Assembly: GCA_038729485.1 (NCBI GenBank)
Contig: JAVYRX010000003.1
Location: 62,001 to 126,000, forward strand
Source: GCA-001856825 sp038729485
GTDB taxonomy: Archaea > Thermoplasmatota > Thermoplasmata > Thermoplasmatales > GCA-001856825
Direction of reading: 5' to 3'
Length of the DNA: 64,000 nt
In this document: piece after piece, positions 26,494-35,796 of the stretch
How positions within the stretch are numbered: the first letter of the stretch is position 1
Layout: every line of letters begins with the position of its first letter
Notes under the pieces: model-generated
Database searches by the model: none
The model's input: the letters and a program-made list of their open reading frames with translations, nothing else
Told to the model about the DNA's origin: nothing
Made by a program: the position numbers and the translations under genes

Positions 26494-29181
26494 TCAGCTC
26501 CAAAATCTCCTGTTCTTTGCAAACTCAACCTCATTCGTAAGAACTCTTTCAATGAGTTCGTTTTCGCTCCTGACCGGCACCTCTAGTATTCTTGACGCGG
26601 TTTCAGGACCTATTCCATGCGCTGCCAGAACAATCAGTGCCCGCTCTTCATACATCCTAAGTAGATGGTAGGACGTTCTCAGTTTGTTCATCTTCTCCGG
26701 CGTCACATTCTTAATATCGTCTATTTCATAAGGTTTGATAGGAGCAATGCGAGGGCTGCTGCAGAATATGCACCTCCTCTCCTTCATCTCCGAAACCCTT
26801 CTCTTGAAGACCCTGTGACATGTCAGGCAATAAAATCCCATTTCTTCAGAAATTAGCCTCCTTTTCACTGCCTCTAGTATGGGGGCAGTAGGCCGAATGG
26901 GCATCATTTTCTCCTTCAGATTGGCCATATATAGTTTCGAAGAATCGCTAAACGAACTAGAAAACTCAATCTTCATACTTCCACTCGTTATCCTCTTACC
27001 TATTTTGGAAAGAGCTTCGAGATCAAGATAGTCCCACTTGAATTTTTCAATTGCTTCCCTATAGAATGGAGTATCTCTGTGCATATTGAATATCTTATCC
27101 ATCCTTATTTTGGTGTAGTCGCTATCCTTGGATAAAATACCAAATTTTTTGGCGACGTTAACGGTGCTATACAGAAAAGTTCTAGATTTCTCAATGAATG
27201 AATCAAAGTTGTTTATTTCAGACGAAATGTTATTTACGATGTCAACGACCTCTTCTCCATTATATCTTGAATTCCCCTGTACCATGATGTGATATGGGGA
27301 TGTATCGAAGAGAAATGATTCCCCATATTTTTCGGAGAGACGGAACGTGATGAGAAGAGCTAGCGAGTAGTTTGCCTTGCTCCCCCCAGTGATCTGGATA
27401 ATTGTTGTTACTCCCTCCTTTTCAATCCTTACTAGTCTGTCATTTCCAGCAATTGATCTGAATTTAGATATCTTATCTGCTGTGAATTGATCTACATTCA
27501 CTCCAATTGTTTTTTCCCTTCTTTCCCTGCCCACCTCCATTGCTACCTCGAATGGTACTGGAATCTCTTCTCCTGACCAACTTGGGGGAACAGAGATGCC
27601 GTGAATGTAGTCCACATAGATGTACCTATCTTTTATGTTCAGCACTCTCCAAGTACTGCCCTTAAGAATGAAAGTCGAACCTATGTCTATTTCAGTTGCA
27701 ACGTAGCCCTCATCAAGAAAACCTATGATCTTGTTGCTTGATGACTCCTTGACAACAAATCTTTTTTCGTCTGGAATCATAGATATGTTTTCAATGAAGT
27801 ATTTTAGAGTCCTTCCACTCTTGAATAACAACTTTTTCTCTTCATCGTATTTAACCAGACGCACTGAAGAGAGGAACGATGCAAGCTCTTCCAGCTCTTG
27901 GAAGCTGAGAGATGAGAAGTTTGACACCCTTTCGCAAATTCTTAGTATTTCTTCAAGCGAAACGTTTTTCTCAGCATTAACAATTGATACAAGCTGATTC
28001 GCGAGGACTATCATTGGTTTTTCCCTGATCGCCACGCTCTCGATAAAATTCTGTTCGGCAAACCTTGCAATGACTGAACCCTCTTCCGCCTCTATTTCGT
28101 TCATTGCAACTATGCTACCCCTAGACACATCCTGAATTCTGTGCTTTCCCCTGCCCACTCTTTGTACCAATCTTATTACCTGGCGAGGCGAGTTGACCTG
28201 AACCACGTAATCTACAGCTCCTATGTCAATTCCCAGTTCCATGCTTGAAGTGCATACGATCCCCCTGAGTTTTCCCCTCCTGAAATCCTCCTCTATTCTA
28301 GTCCTTACATCTCTTCCGAGGGAGCCATGGTGAACGTCAACCATGATATTCTCGTCAACCAGCCTCAATCTCATTACGATATCTTCAGCAGTTGTCCTAG
28401 TATTTGAAAAGACGATAAACTGTTTCCCCGTTTCGTAAAGTTCGAGAATATATTTTATGACTTCTGCATAGTTTTCATCTGCACCAATAAGGTCCCTGAA
28501 CTCCGGGGAAGCAATTTTAGGTATTGAGACGTTTATTTCATACTTCTTCCTCACGCCTGTTGTTATTACTTTATATCTTTTATCATTAAAAAGAGATTTT
28601 GCGACATGTTCAGGATTTCCAACTGTTGCAGAAAGAGCAATCATTTTGAAGTTGCTATATTTTTCCATTCTTGCAATGGCAAATAAAAGCTGCCACCCTC
28701 TTTCGTCGTTCATCAGCTCATGAATTTCATCCACGATAACGTAGCGGACTGAGGATAGGTGGTTCCTTATCCTTCTGCCACTTACAATCAACTGTAGGGT
28801 TTCCGGCGTTGTTATTAATACATCCGGAGGGTGAGTCATTTGGTATCTTCTCTCGCTCTGTGTACTGTCACCGTGCCTAACCCCAATCTCCAATCCAAAC
28901 GAGGATGCGTAAAAATCAATTCTCGAGAGAATGTCTCTATTAAGGGCTCTGAGAGGAGTTATGTAAATTGCGCCAAAGCCCGCTCTCTTACCTTCTTCCC
29001 TAAGCATATGGAAGACAGGAAGAACTGCCGCCTCCGTTTTCCCGCTACCGGTTGGTGCAGTAAGTAGGACGTTGTCGCCTTCAAGTATCACCGGTATCGC
29101 CACTTTCTGCGGCTCCGTAAAATCCCTAAAACCCCTTTGATGCAATATCTCCAGTATGTCATTCAATTTCTGACCAATCAT
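26494..29181 (-). CDS. lhr: Lhr-family DEAD/DEIH-box helicase
   Basis: Large SF2 helicase. Numbering from an upstream in-frame GTG at 29259, Walker A is APTGSGKT (68-75), the DEIH box is at 177-180, and motif VI follows RLVQRVGRGKHR. The central part carries the winged-helix and beta-sheet cassette of Lhr, and the end has a four-cysteine zinc knuckle (CLTC...CIFC). The ATG at 29181 is chosen because the only nearby promoter box (29231-29240) lies downstream of 29259 for this strand. Lhr helicases unwind 3'-5' at forks and RNA-DNA hybrids; the length is as usual for archaeal Lhr. Confidence 0.85.
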   Translation of the reverse strand: MIGQKLNDILEILHQRGFRDFTEPQKVAIPVILEGDNVLLTAPTGSGKTEAAVLPVFHMLREEGKRAGFGAIYITPLRALNRDILSRIDFYASSFGLEIGVRHGDSTQSERRYQMTHPPDVLITTPETLQLIVSGRRIRNHLSSVRYVIVDEIHELMNDERGWQLLFAIARMEKYSNFKMIALSATVGNPEHVAKSLFNDKRYKVITTGVRKKYEINVSIPKIASPEFRDLIGADENYAEVIKYILELYETGKQFIVFSNTRTTAEDIVMRLRLVDENIMVDVHHGSLGRDVRTRIEEDFRRGKLRGIVCTSSMELGIDIGAVDYVVQVNSPRQVIRLVQRVGRGKHRIQDVSRGSIVAMNEIEAEEGSVIARFAEQNFIESVAIREKPMIVLANQLVSIVNAEKNVSLEEILRICERVSNFSSLSFQELEELASFLSSVRLVKYDEEKKLLFKSGRTLKYFIENISMIPDEKRFVVKESSSNKIIGFLDEGYVATEIDIGSTFILKGSTWRVLNIKDRYIYVDYIHGISVPPSWSGEEIPVPFEVAMEVGRERREKTIGVNVDQFTADKISKFRSIAGNDRLVRIEKEGVTTIIQITGGSKANYSLALLITFRLSEKYGESFLFDTSPYHIMVQGNSRYNGEEVVDIVNNISSEINNFDSFIEKSRTFLYSTVNVAKKFGILSKDSDYTKIRMDKIFNMHRDTPFYREAIEKFKWDYLDLEALSKIGKRITSGSMKIEFSSSFSDSSKLYMANLKEKMMPIRPTAPILEAVKRRLISEEMGFYCLTCHRVFKRRVSEMKERRCIFCSSPRIAPIKPYEIDDIKNVTPEKMNKLRTSYHLLRMYEERALIVLAAHGIGPETASRILEVPVRSENELIERVLTNEVEFAKNRRFWS

Positions 29182-29230
29182 TCGCAGGATCTCTGTATCC
29201 TTTTCCTGAATATATGTGTAATCAAGAAAA

Positions 29231-29240
29231 TTATTTAAGC
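29231..29240. promoter_or_regulatory. Shared TATA-like box between lhr and flavin reductase
   Basis: TTATTTAAGC. On the plus strand it is centred 25 bases before the ATG at 29261 (leaderless); on the minus strand it reads GCTTAAATAA and would give a roughly 28-base leader to the ATG at 29181. No second AT-rich box is evident between the genes. Confidence 0.45.
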
Positions 29241-29260
29241 TCTGCTTGACTTGCGCCACG

Positions 29261-29992
29261 ATGCTGGGAAAGTTAAGCTTGAAACCGTATGGGATCTATG
29301 AAATAAAGGATCTAACGCACGGAGAATCCGATAGTTTTAAGATATCAAGTTTCAAGATGAGGCCTGAGGATGGGAAAAATTTCGATTTTAAGCCAGGGCA
29401 GTTTTCCTCGCTCTTTCTCAATCCTAATGACAAGCTGTTCAGGTCCTATTCCATAGCTTCGTCACCTCTTGATGACCATATGGAATTCATGATTGAAATG
29501 ATAAATGGAAGGTTCACAAGCCTTCTGGCTAAGCTGAAGGTAGGGGACAGGTTATACGTCACAGAACCAAGAGGTGCATTTATCTTTGATCCGGAGGTTA
29601 GAAAAGGCTCACTTTTTTTAGCGGCTGGGATAGGGATAGCGCCATTTTTTTCAATCCTGAGATACCTCAAACAGAAGGGAATAAGAAAGGACATATATCT
29701 ATTTTACAGCATAAAGCATAGGGACGACATTGTGAATAGGAGCGAACTTGAAAGTTTCTCGGAAAATGGTCTTAGGATCATATACACGGTAACAAGGGAC
29801 CCGGAGGATCCTTCCTGGAAGGGGGAAAGGGGAAGAATAAACATGGAGATGATAAAGAAACACGTCCCAGATTTCAGGGAGAGAGATGTCTATCTGTGCG
29901 GAGGTATAAAATTTGTTAAAGACATAGTCGCAGAATTTGTTGCAGAAGGATTCAATGACCAAGATATAAAAAGAGATATATGGGGAGAATAA
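29261..29992 (+). CDS. Ferredoxin-NADP reductase-family oxidoreductase
   Basis: 243-residue flavoprotein of the FNR fold, with the FAD motif RSYSIASSP, the phosphate loop GRFTSLL, and the NAD(P)-binding AAGIGIAPFFSIL plus a C-terminal CGG. There is no attached ferredoxin domain, so electrons pass to or from a separate partner. Transcription is probably leaderless: ATG 25 bases behind the box at 29231. A longer frame from a TTG at 29246 is unlikely. It is alone on this strand before the convergent ABC binding-protein gene. Confidence 0.82.
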   Translation: MLGKLSLKPYGIYEIKDLTHGESDSFKISSFKMRPEDGKNFDFKPGQFSSLFLNPNDKLFRSYSIASSPLDDHMEFMIEMINGRFTSLLAKLKVGDRLYVTEPRGAFIFDPEVRKGSLFLAAGIGIAPFFSILRYLKQKGIRKDIYLFYSIKHRDDIVNRSELESFSENGLRIIYTVTRDPEDPSWKGERGRINMEMIKKHVPDFRERDVYLCGGIKFVKDIVAEFVAEGFNDQDIKRDIWGE

Positions 29993-30009
29993 AAAATTAA
30001 AAAAATTGC

Positions 30010-32760
30010 TCACTTGTACGTGAGCGAATAGTATATTATGAATGAAGTTCCCACTGCTGTGTTTAGCGTTGGTGTCAGGCCTGATGGATTGAGGGCTGTG
30101 CTGTAGTAGAGAACGCCTATAGGCTGTGTGGTTCCTACGTAAAGACATAGCTCAGCAGCTATTTTTTCTGCCTGGAAATAGAGATTTGTTATCTCAGTTC
30201 CGTTCGTTGCCTCGTTGGCCTGGGCGAGCAGATCCCACATCTTTGTTATGTTTGCCCACTGGGCAGCGTAATCTGCGTTCTTTGTCGGGCTAAACGTTGT
30301 CACCGTGCTGTTGTAGAATAGGCCGTCGGGATAAGTGTAAATACCGTATTCCTGGAGTTCTGGTGCCACGAAATCAGTTGGGTTAGGATAGTCATCTATC
30401 CATCCGAGGAAGTAAATTGGCATTATGTTCTGTCCAGGCCCAACTGTTGAATATTGTACTGTGTACGCAAACGGTATGTCAACAGTCTGCATCTGTATCT
30501 TTCCACCGCTCATTGCAGATAGTGCGTTTTCCCAGACTGTGTACATCTCATCCTGGGGTGGCTGGCCCTCAGAGTTGAATGCAGGGAAGTTCCAGGTCCC
30601 GTTGTTGTATCCGGATTGATTGTAGTAGAACCTTGCTAATGTAAGGTTGTACTGTATTGCATACTGGGATATGTTAGATGGATAGTACTCGATACCTGGT
30701 GGCAGTATTCCAGTTATCTGGTTCATGAAGTATTCACCGGAACTGTATTCTGCTACGTTTATGTAGTAAGAATAGTTGAAGGCGTAGCTAAATGCCTTCC
30801 TTATACTCAGATTGTCGAAGAATCCTGGCCATATGTTTATTGATGAATCATAAGATTTCGCGCCTGTAACATTTATGTTCATATTGAAGGCATAGAAGAA
30901 GTCTGACATCTCCGATGCTGTTGCGGCTGCTATTACTCCCTTCTTTATGAGAGCCTGCGCCTCAGGTGTTGCGTCTGGAGGATATGCACCTGCTGCGAAC
31001 TGCGCTGTACCAGAAGCTAGGTCTTCTTGGGCTGTAGCCTCGTTTGTTAGGTACTCCAGCTCTACCTTAGGTATGAGTGCTGATCTCGCAGGAAGCTGTG
31101 AACTTGTCTGGTTGTAATATGGATTTACTGTAAGTACGACCAGCTGGGCTGCTTCGTACAGCGATAGCTCGTAGGGCCCACTTCCCATCGTATTGTATTC
31201 AAGGAATGTGTTGAAGCTTCCTTCTACTCCGTATATTTCAAAGTTTGCGTACGAAGAGCTGGTATTCTGTGGAAGTGTTGGTTGTGGTGCAGTGTGATTG
31301 TTAGCTATGAGCCAGTTGTAATCCATTATGTACGATGCAACTGGACCAGCTAGGAGCTGCAGGAAATAAGATGCGGCACCAAAGTTCTGTACCTGATATG
31401 ATTGATTTAGAATTCCATAGCTTTGTCCCGCGTATGTGGCTGTAGTATTAGGTAACCATGTTGGAGTGGAAGGTAGGAGATGGAATGTCACGGAATCCGT
31501 TGCGTTATTCCACGTTATAGCGTGGTGTATCCAGTAGAAGCTGAGATTGAACGGTCCATATATTGTTGGTGCGGGCAGCAATGCGTGGGCTATTATCCAG
31601 CCTGGGGTTCCCGGATCATTTGAGAATAGTAATGTTCTTAGGAGAGATTCGTAGACGTCGTATGGAGTAGCGTGATCACCGTTTGAGAAAGTGGCAGAAC
31701 TGTTTATGTAGAACGTCCAGTTAAGGTAGTTGGAGGTCACCTCTCCGTTCGCAACTGTTGGAACGTATTTCGCTATGACAGGATGGAATTCCGTTAGTGA
31801 AGTTCCGTTGTAATAAATAAGAGGCTCGTATATCTCATACAGCACTTCGTAAGAAACGGTATCATAAGCTATTGCAGGATCAAGGGTCCTTGGACCACCC
31901 GGTACATATTCCGCATTAAGAAGAACATTCTTGTTAACGGCGGATGTGGTTGTAGGCACTCCAATAGTGTAGTTGCCTACCGCGACGGTGAGAATATAAG
32001 AACCTGTAGCTGTTGTTGTTCCACTCACTGTTGTTGTCGTGAGGTTAACAGTGTGTAGGCCAGGTGTATTAAACGTCAGATTGACTGTTTCAGGTATCTT
32101 GGTGTTATTATCTGGTATAATTTGAGCACCGTTATCAACATTCCACACAAATGATTTGACCTTGAACGAAACGTCGCCCGGAACTGGTGAACCTACAGTA
32201 ACTGGTATGCCTGCAAGCGTACCAGCATACGTTAAATTAATCCACCCTCCCAGAGCTAAAGTTGCATTACCGTTTTGGGAAGATGCCTCAATTGCGATTG
32301 GGCCGTAAATTGCAGCAGGATTCGGGCTTAAGGGCGGGTTCACAGTTATCTGTAGCAGTGAGGCATTGCTTGTGGCTGTAGATGTGGAATTCGTTGCATA
32401 AACTGATACTAAATAGCTACCGGGAACAGCGTATGTGTGAGTGACAACACCGTTTCCGGATGTCAAGGTATCTGTTGTTCCGTCACCGAAGTTCCAGACC
32501 ATCTTAGTCCATTTAAAAGAAGATGGTATACTTGGGGTAAAAGTGGTAGGCGTTCCCGCCTGGGTCGTTACGCCTGATGTAGTCACGGTTATCGCTAGAG
32601 TTGTTGGTACTGGTTTCTTTGAGGGTGTAGGATGATATGTCACCACGACAACCACTGCCGCTATGACGATTATCACAACCACAACAACCGCTATCCATTT
32701 TGCTGCCGAGCTCCTCTTAGGCTGAGGAGGAGCAGGCTGTGGACTTTCCTGTTGTGTCAT
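30010..32760 (-). CDS. Oligopeptide-type ABC solute-binding protein with PKD domains
   Basis: 916-residue surface protein. A short cytoplasmic proline-rich tail is followed by one strongly hydrophobic helix (about residues 24-41), which anchors it; no lipobox cysteine is seen. A PKD domain follows (WNFGDGTTD, THTYAVPGSYLVSV), then a second PKD-like unit (FNTPGLHTVNLTT), and then a large family 5 solute-binding domain from about residue 285 (NAEYVPGGPRTLDPAIAYDTVSYEV region). There are many N-glycosylation sequons. The ATG has a GAGG ribosome-binding site and its own TATA box (32792-32801), although it is on the same strand as the permease/ATPase genes upstream. It is the likely substrate capture unit of that importer. 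Confidence 0.85.
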   Translation of the reverse strand: MTQQESPQPAPPQPKRSSAAKWIAVVVVVIIVIAAVVVVVTYHPTPSKKPVPTTLAITVTTSGVTTQAGTPTTFTPSIPSSFKWTKMVWNFGDGTTDTLTSGNGVVTHTYAVPGSYLVSVYATNSTSTATSNASLLQITVNPPLSPNPAAIYGPIAIEASSQNGNATLALGGWINLTYAGTLAGIPVTVGSPVPGDVSFKVKSFVWNVDNGAQIIPDNNTKIPETVNLTFNTPGLHTVNLTTTTVSGTTTATGSYILTVAVGNYTIGVPTTTSAVNKNVLLNAEYVPGGPRTLDPAIAYDTVSYEVLYEIYEPLIYYNGTSLTEFHPVIAKYVPTVANGEVTSNYLNWTFYINSSATFSNGDHATPYDVYESLLRTLLFSNDPGTPGWIIAHALLPAPTIYGPFNLSFYWIHHAITWNNATDSVTFHLLPSTPTWLPNTTATYAGQSYGILNQSYQVQNFGAASYFLQLLAGPVASYIMDYNWLIANNHTAPQPTLPQNTSSSYANFEIYGVEGSFNTFLEYNTMGSGPYELSLYEAAQLVVLTVNPYYNQTSSQLPARSALIPKVELEYLTNEATAQEDLASGTAQFAAGAYPPDATPEAQALIKKGVIAAATASEMSDFFYAFNMNINVTGAKSYDSSINIWPGFFDNLSIRKAFSYAFNYSYYINVAEYSSGEYFMNQITGILPPGIEYYPSNISQYAIQYNLTLARFYYNQSGYNNGTWNFPAFNSEGQPPQDEMYTVWENALSAMSGGKIQMQTVDIPFAYTVQYSTVGPGQNIMPIYFLGWIDDYPNPTDFVAPELQEYGIYTYPDGLFYNSTVTTFSPTKNADYAAQWANITKMWDLLAQANEATNGTEITNLYFQAEKIAAELCLYVGTTQPIGVLYYSTALNPSGLTPTLNTAVGTSFIIYYSLTYK

Positions 32761-32791
32761 AAAACCTCAACCCTTTACATATAATGCGTAC

Positions 32792-32801
32792 TTAAATATT
32801 T
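32792..32801 (-). promoter_or_regulatory. TATA-like box of the binding-protein gene
   Basis: AATATTTAAG on the minus strand, about 36 bases before the ATG at 32760, with a GAGG ribosome-binding site at 32765-32768. This suggests separate, probably stronger, expression of the binding protein. Confidence 0.5.
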
Positions 32802-32864
32802 CTTATTCGCTTGCCAGGAGGATTATTAAGATAGATAAACATTTTAAAGTATTACAAACAATCT

Positions 32865-33164
32865 CTAAAACCTCTCTGGGAACAACCTTCTATATATATG
32901 TAATTCAATATATATCATAGGTATGAGAGCAGCTGTTGCGAAAACCACGTATATTAAGTTAAGAAGAACTTCGTTGTTGAAGAAGTTTTGCACGAATTGT
33001 ATGAAAAACATCACATCAATAAAGAGGCAAAGAACCACGTACCAGTATCTAGCCAGATCCTCTCTCGCCCACTGTCTCCAGCTTTTCCCTGGTTCGTCGA
33101 TTGCTTTTTTTCTCTCTTCACCTTCAAGTTTCTTGAGAAACGTCTCCTGCAAACCTCCACTCAC
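32865..33164 (-). CDS. Small two-helix membrane protein in ABC operon
   Basis: 99-residue protein with a basic/acidic N-terminal 40 residues and two hydrophobic helices (YWYVVLCLFIDVMFFIQFV; IYVVFATAALIPMIYIEL). It overlaps the second ATPase gene by four bases (ATGA) and precedes the binding-protein gene. No family was recognised; the tight linkage suggests an accessory subunit of the importer. Confidence 0.6.
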   Translation of the reverse strand: MSGGLQETFLKKLEGEERKKAIDEPGKSWRQWAREDLARYWYVVLCLFIDVMFFIQFVQNFFNNEVLLNLIYVVFATAALIPMIYIELHIYRRLFPERF

Positions 33165-34357
33165 TCGGATTTTACCTTGCTCAGATCTTGTAGTACTCCC
33201 GTGTCAACTTTTCTAATTGCTATGAGCTGACTTTCAGATTCAGCTATTTCCTTTGCAAAATGGCAAGCGACCATATGTCCTTCCCTTATCTCCTCCAACT
33301 TGGGCTCTTCCTGAGAGCATATGTCCTTGGCGAACCTGCACCTAGTGTGAAACCTGCAACCTGATGGGGGGTTGGCGGGAGAAGGAACATCACCGCTCAG
33401 AACAATTCTATTTCTCTTTCTCGTTGGATCAGGGATTGGGATGGCGCTTAGGAGGGCCTGTGTGTATGGGTGAACGGGATACTCAAACAGTTCATCTGTG
33501 GCAGCTATTTCCACGATCTTTCCCAGATACATGACCATTATCCTGTCGCTCACTGCCCTTATTACCGCTAGGTTGTGAGATATAAACAGATAGGTCATCC
33601 CATACTTTTTCTGAAGGTTCTTCAGGAGATTCAGTATCTGCGCCTGAACTGAAACATCAAGGGCAGAAGTTGGTTCGTCGAGTACGAGGAATTCTGGCCT
33701 TATCGATATTGCCCTTGCTATCGCTATCCTCTGTCTTTGACCACCGGAAAATTCGTGCGGGAACCTGTAAAGGTGATCTTTGTTAAGGCCCATTTCTGAG
33801 ATTGTGTTCAGAACAAACTCCTCAGCCTTCCTCTTATTTAATCGGATCCTTTTTCCGTCCCCACCGTTTTCAGATGGAAGACCATTTATGAGGATGGGCT
33901 CCGCTATAATATCCTTTATCAGCATCCTAGGATCCAGCGAAGATACCGGATCCTGGAATACGATCTGCACCTTCTTTCTGAATAACTTCCTCAGCTTTTT
34001 GTTTCTGTATATATCGTGCGCTTTTGCATTGTGCAGAATTTTTTTCTCATCCCTCTTTAGTTCTGGGACGTTTCTTGCAGTTAATTTAGAGTAAAGCTCT
34101 CCAACCCTCCTGCTTACCTCGGCGTCAGGCTTGAAAAAGAGCACACCAGCAGTAGGTTCCACAAGATTTAAGAGAAGCCTTCCGAGTGTAGTCTTTCCGC
34201 AACCTGATTCGCCCACTAGCCCAACGGTTTCTCCCCTGTAGATCCTCACGCTGACGTCATCAACTGCGTAAACATACCCCATGGTTCTACCTGATATGCC
34301 CCCTTTAATTGGGAAATACTTTCTTATTCCAATACCATCGATCAAGATATCCTTCAA
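33161..34357 (-). CDS. ABC importer ATPase, OppF type
   Basis: 398-residue ATP-binding subunit. Walker A GESGCGKTTLG near residues 53-61, Q-loop in QIVFQDP, signature LSGGQ variant FSGGQRQR, Walker B EFLVLDEPTSALD, H-loop ISHNLAVI. The C-terminal oligopeptide/dipeptide domain (RFHTRCRFAKDIC) has the Cys cluster of Opp/Dpp ATPases, which can hold a 4Fe-4S or zinc site. A basic, charged insert (about residues 78-125, KLTARNVPELKRDEKK) between Walker A and the Q-loop makes it longer than bacterial OppF. Confidence 0.9.
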   Translation of the reverse strand: MKDILIDGIGIRKYFPIKGGISGRTMGYVYAVDDVSVRIYRGETVGLVGESGCGKTTLGRLLLNLVEPTAGVLFFKPDAEVSRRVGELYSKLTARNVPELKRDEKKILHNAKAHDIYRNKKLRKLFRKKVQIVFQDPVSSLDPRMLIKDIIAEPILINGLPSENGGDGKRIRLNKRKAEEFVLNTISEMGLNKDHLYRFPHEFSGGQRQRIAIARAISIRPEFLVLDEPTSALDVSVQAQILNLLKNLQKKYGMTYLFISHNLAVIRAVSDRIMVMYLGKIVEIAATDELFEYPVHPYTQALLSAIPIPDPTRKRNRIVLSGDVPSPANPPSGCRFHTRCRFAKDICSQEEPKLEEIREGHMVACHFAKEIAESESQLIAIRKVDTGVLQDLSKVKSE

Positions 34358-34363
34358 TTCAGC

Positions 34364-35791
34364 TCACCCCCTTCCATAGAAAAGGTGGCAGGCAACAGTG
34401 TGTCCTGGCGATACCTCTAACGTTTCCGGTTTCTCAACCTTGCATCTGTCAAAGACGAAAGGGCACCTCGGATGGAACCTGCACCCACTTGGAGGATTAA
34501 TAAGGTTAGGGACATTGCCGGATATAGATTTCAAAACCTTGTTAGGATCATCTACCCTGGGTATTGATTGCAGGAGACCTATAGTGTAAGGGTGCTTAGG
34601 ATTTTTGAACAATTCTTCAGTTGTGGCAGTCTCTACTATATTACCAGCGTACATAACAGCGACTCTGTTGCATGTTTCTGCTATAACCCCCAGGTCGTGA
34701 GTGATAAGTATTATGGATGTCCCTAGGCTATCCTGAAGGTTTTTGATAAGACGCAGTATCTGAGCCTGAACGGTGACATCGAGAGCAGTCGTCGGTTCAT
34801 CAGCGAGTAGTATCCTAGGATTGTTTGCAAGTGCTATCGAGATCATTGCCCTTTGCAGCATCCCCCCGGAGAGCTCGTGGGGGTACTGCTTGAGAACTCC
34901 ATACGCGTTGGGTATCTCCACAGATTCTAGAAGGAGCAGAGCCTTCCTCCTCGCTTCCAGAAGCACAGGATCACGTATGCTCCTTTTCAACCGTTTGGAC
35001 ATTCTTATCAGGTTGTTCTTTCTGGCCTCCTTTGAAAGGATCTTTATAATCTCCATCTTTTCTTCCTCGCTTATGTTTGAAAGAAGCCTTTCCTCCAATT
35101 TGTCAAGTTCTTCCGATTTGGAAAGCATCCTCTGATACCTTTCCTTGTGCTTCAGGTAAAGGGATCCTGCCTCCCCTAGGAAATTGAGGTGCCTCTTAAT
35201 GGCCTCCACTGAGGTCTCAGTATCCTTAATCTTTGAAAGTTCATTCCCCAGGTCGTCTGTTCCTGAATAATCTATTTCCCCCTTTTCGGCCATTTCCTTC
35301 AGTTCGTTCTTATGTTCTGACGCTGCTTTGACTACCCTCAGCAGGTTTGTCTTGTTGTGAAGAATTAGCGTCTCGACGATCTGATCTTCAATTGTATAAA
35401 CAGGATTTAATGCTGCCATGGGCTCCTGAAATATCATTGAGATGTATTTTCCCCTTATTTTGTTGAAGAAATATTCATTCCTCTTTACAATGCTGTAGAA
35501 GTGCTTTACCTTTGTTCTCTTACCTTCTATTATTTTAGCTTCCTTTCCTATGTCCTTCATCAGATTCAGATTGCCCAGGTATATCTCTCCGCCAACTATT
35601 CTCCCGGGCGGGTCAGGGATCAGCTTCATAATACTGAAGGCCGTAACTGACTTTCCGCATCCTGTTTCCCCAACCAGTCCAAGGATTTCACCTTTCTTAA
35701 GGACGAATGAAACGTCATCTATTGCCTTCACAACACCCTCATATATGAAAAATTGTGTTTTAAGATTCTTAACAACCAGAGCATCCTCCAT
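34364..35791 (-). CDS. ABC importer ATPase, OppD type, with long helical insert
   Basis: 475-residue ATP-binding subunit. Walker A GETGCGKSV at 41-49, Q-loop MIFQEPMAAL near 119-127, signature HELSGGMLQR near 305, Walker B LLADEPTTALD near 328, H-loop ITHDLGVI, and a C-terminal Cys-containing oligopeptide domain (RFHPRCPFVFDRC). Compared with usual OppD (about 330 residues) it has two extra charged regions: roughly 78-112 and, more strikingly, 145-280, mostly helix and rich in Lys, Glu and Leu, between Q-loop and signature. The insert probably projects from the helical subdomain. It follows the permease genes closely. Confidence 0.88.
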   Translation of the reverse strand: MEDALVVKNLKTQFFIYEGVVKAIDDVSFVLKKGEILGLVGETGCGKSVTAFSIMKLIPDPPGRIVGGEIYLGNLNLMKDIGKEAKIIEGKRTKVKHFYSIVKRNEYFFNKIRGKYISMIFQEPMAALNPVYTIEDQIVETLILHNKTNLLRVVKAASEHKNELKEMAEKGEIDYSGTDDLGNELSKIKDTETSVEAIKRHLNFLGEAGSLYLKHKERYQRMLSKSEELDKLEERLLSNISEEEKMEIIKILSKEARKNNLIRMSKRLKRSIRDPVLLEARRKALLLLESVEIPNAYGVLKQYPHELSGGMLQRAMISIALANNPRILLADEPTTALDVTVQAQILRLIKNLQDSLGTSIILITHDLGVIAETCNRVAVMYAGNIVETATTEELFKNPKHPYTIGLLQSIPRVDDPNKVLKSISGNVPNLINPPSGCRFHPRCPFVFDRCKVEKPETLEVSPGHTVACHLFYGRG

Positions 35792-35796
35792 TCAGA

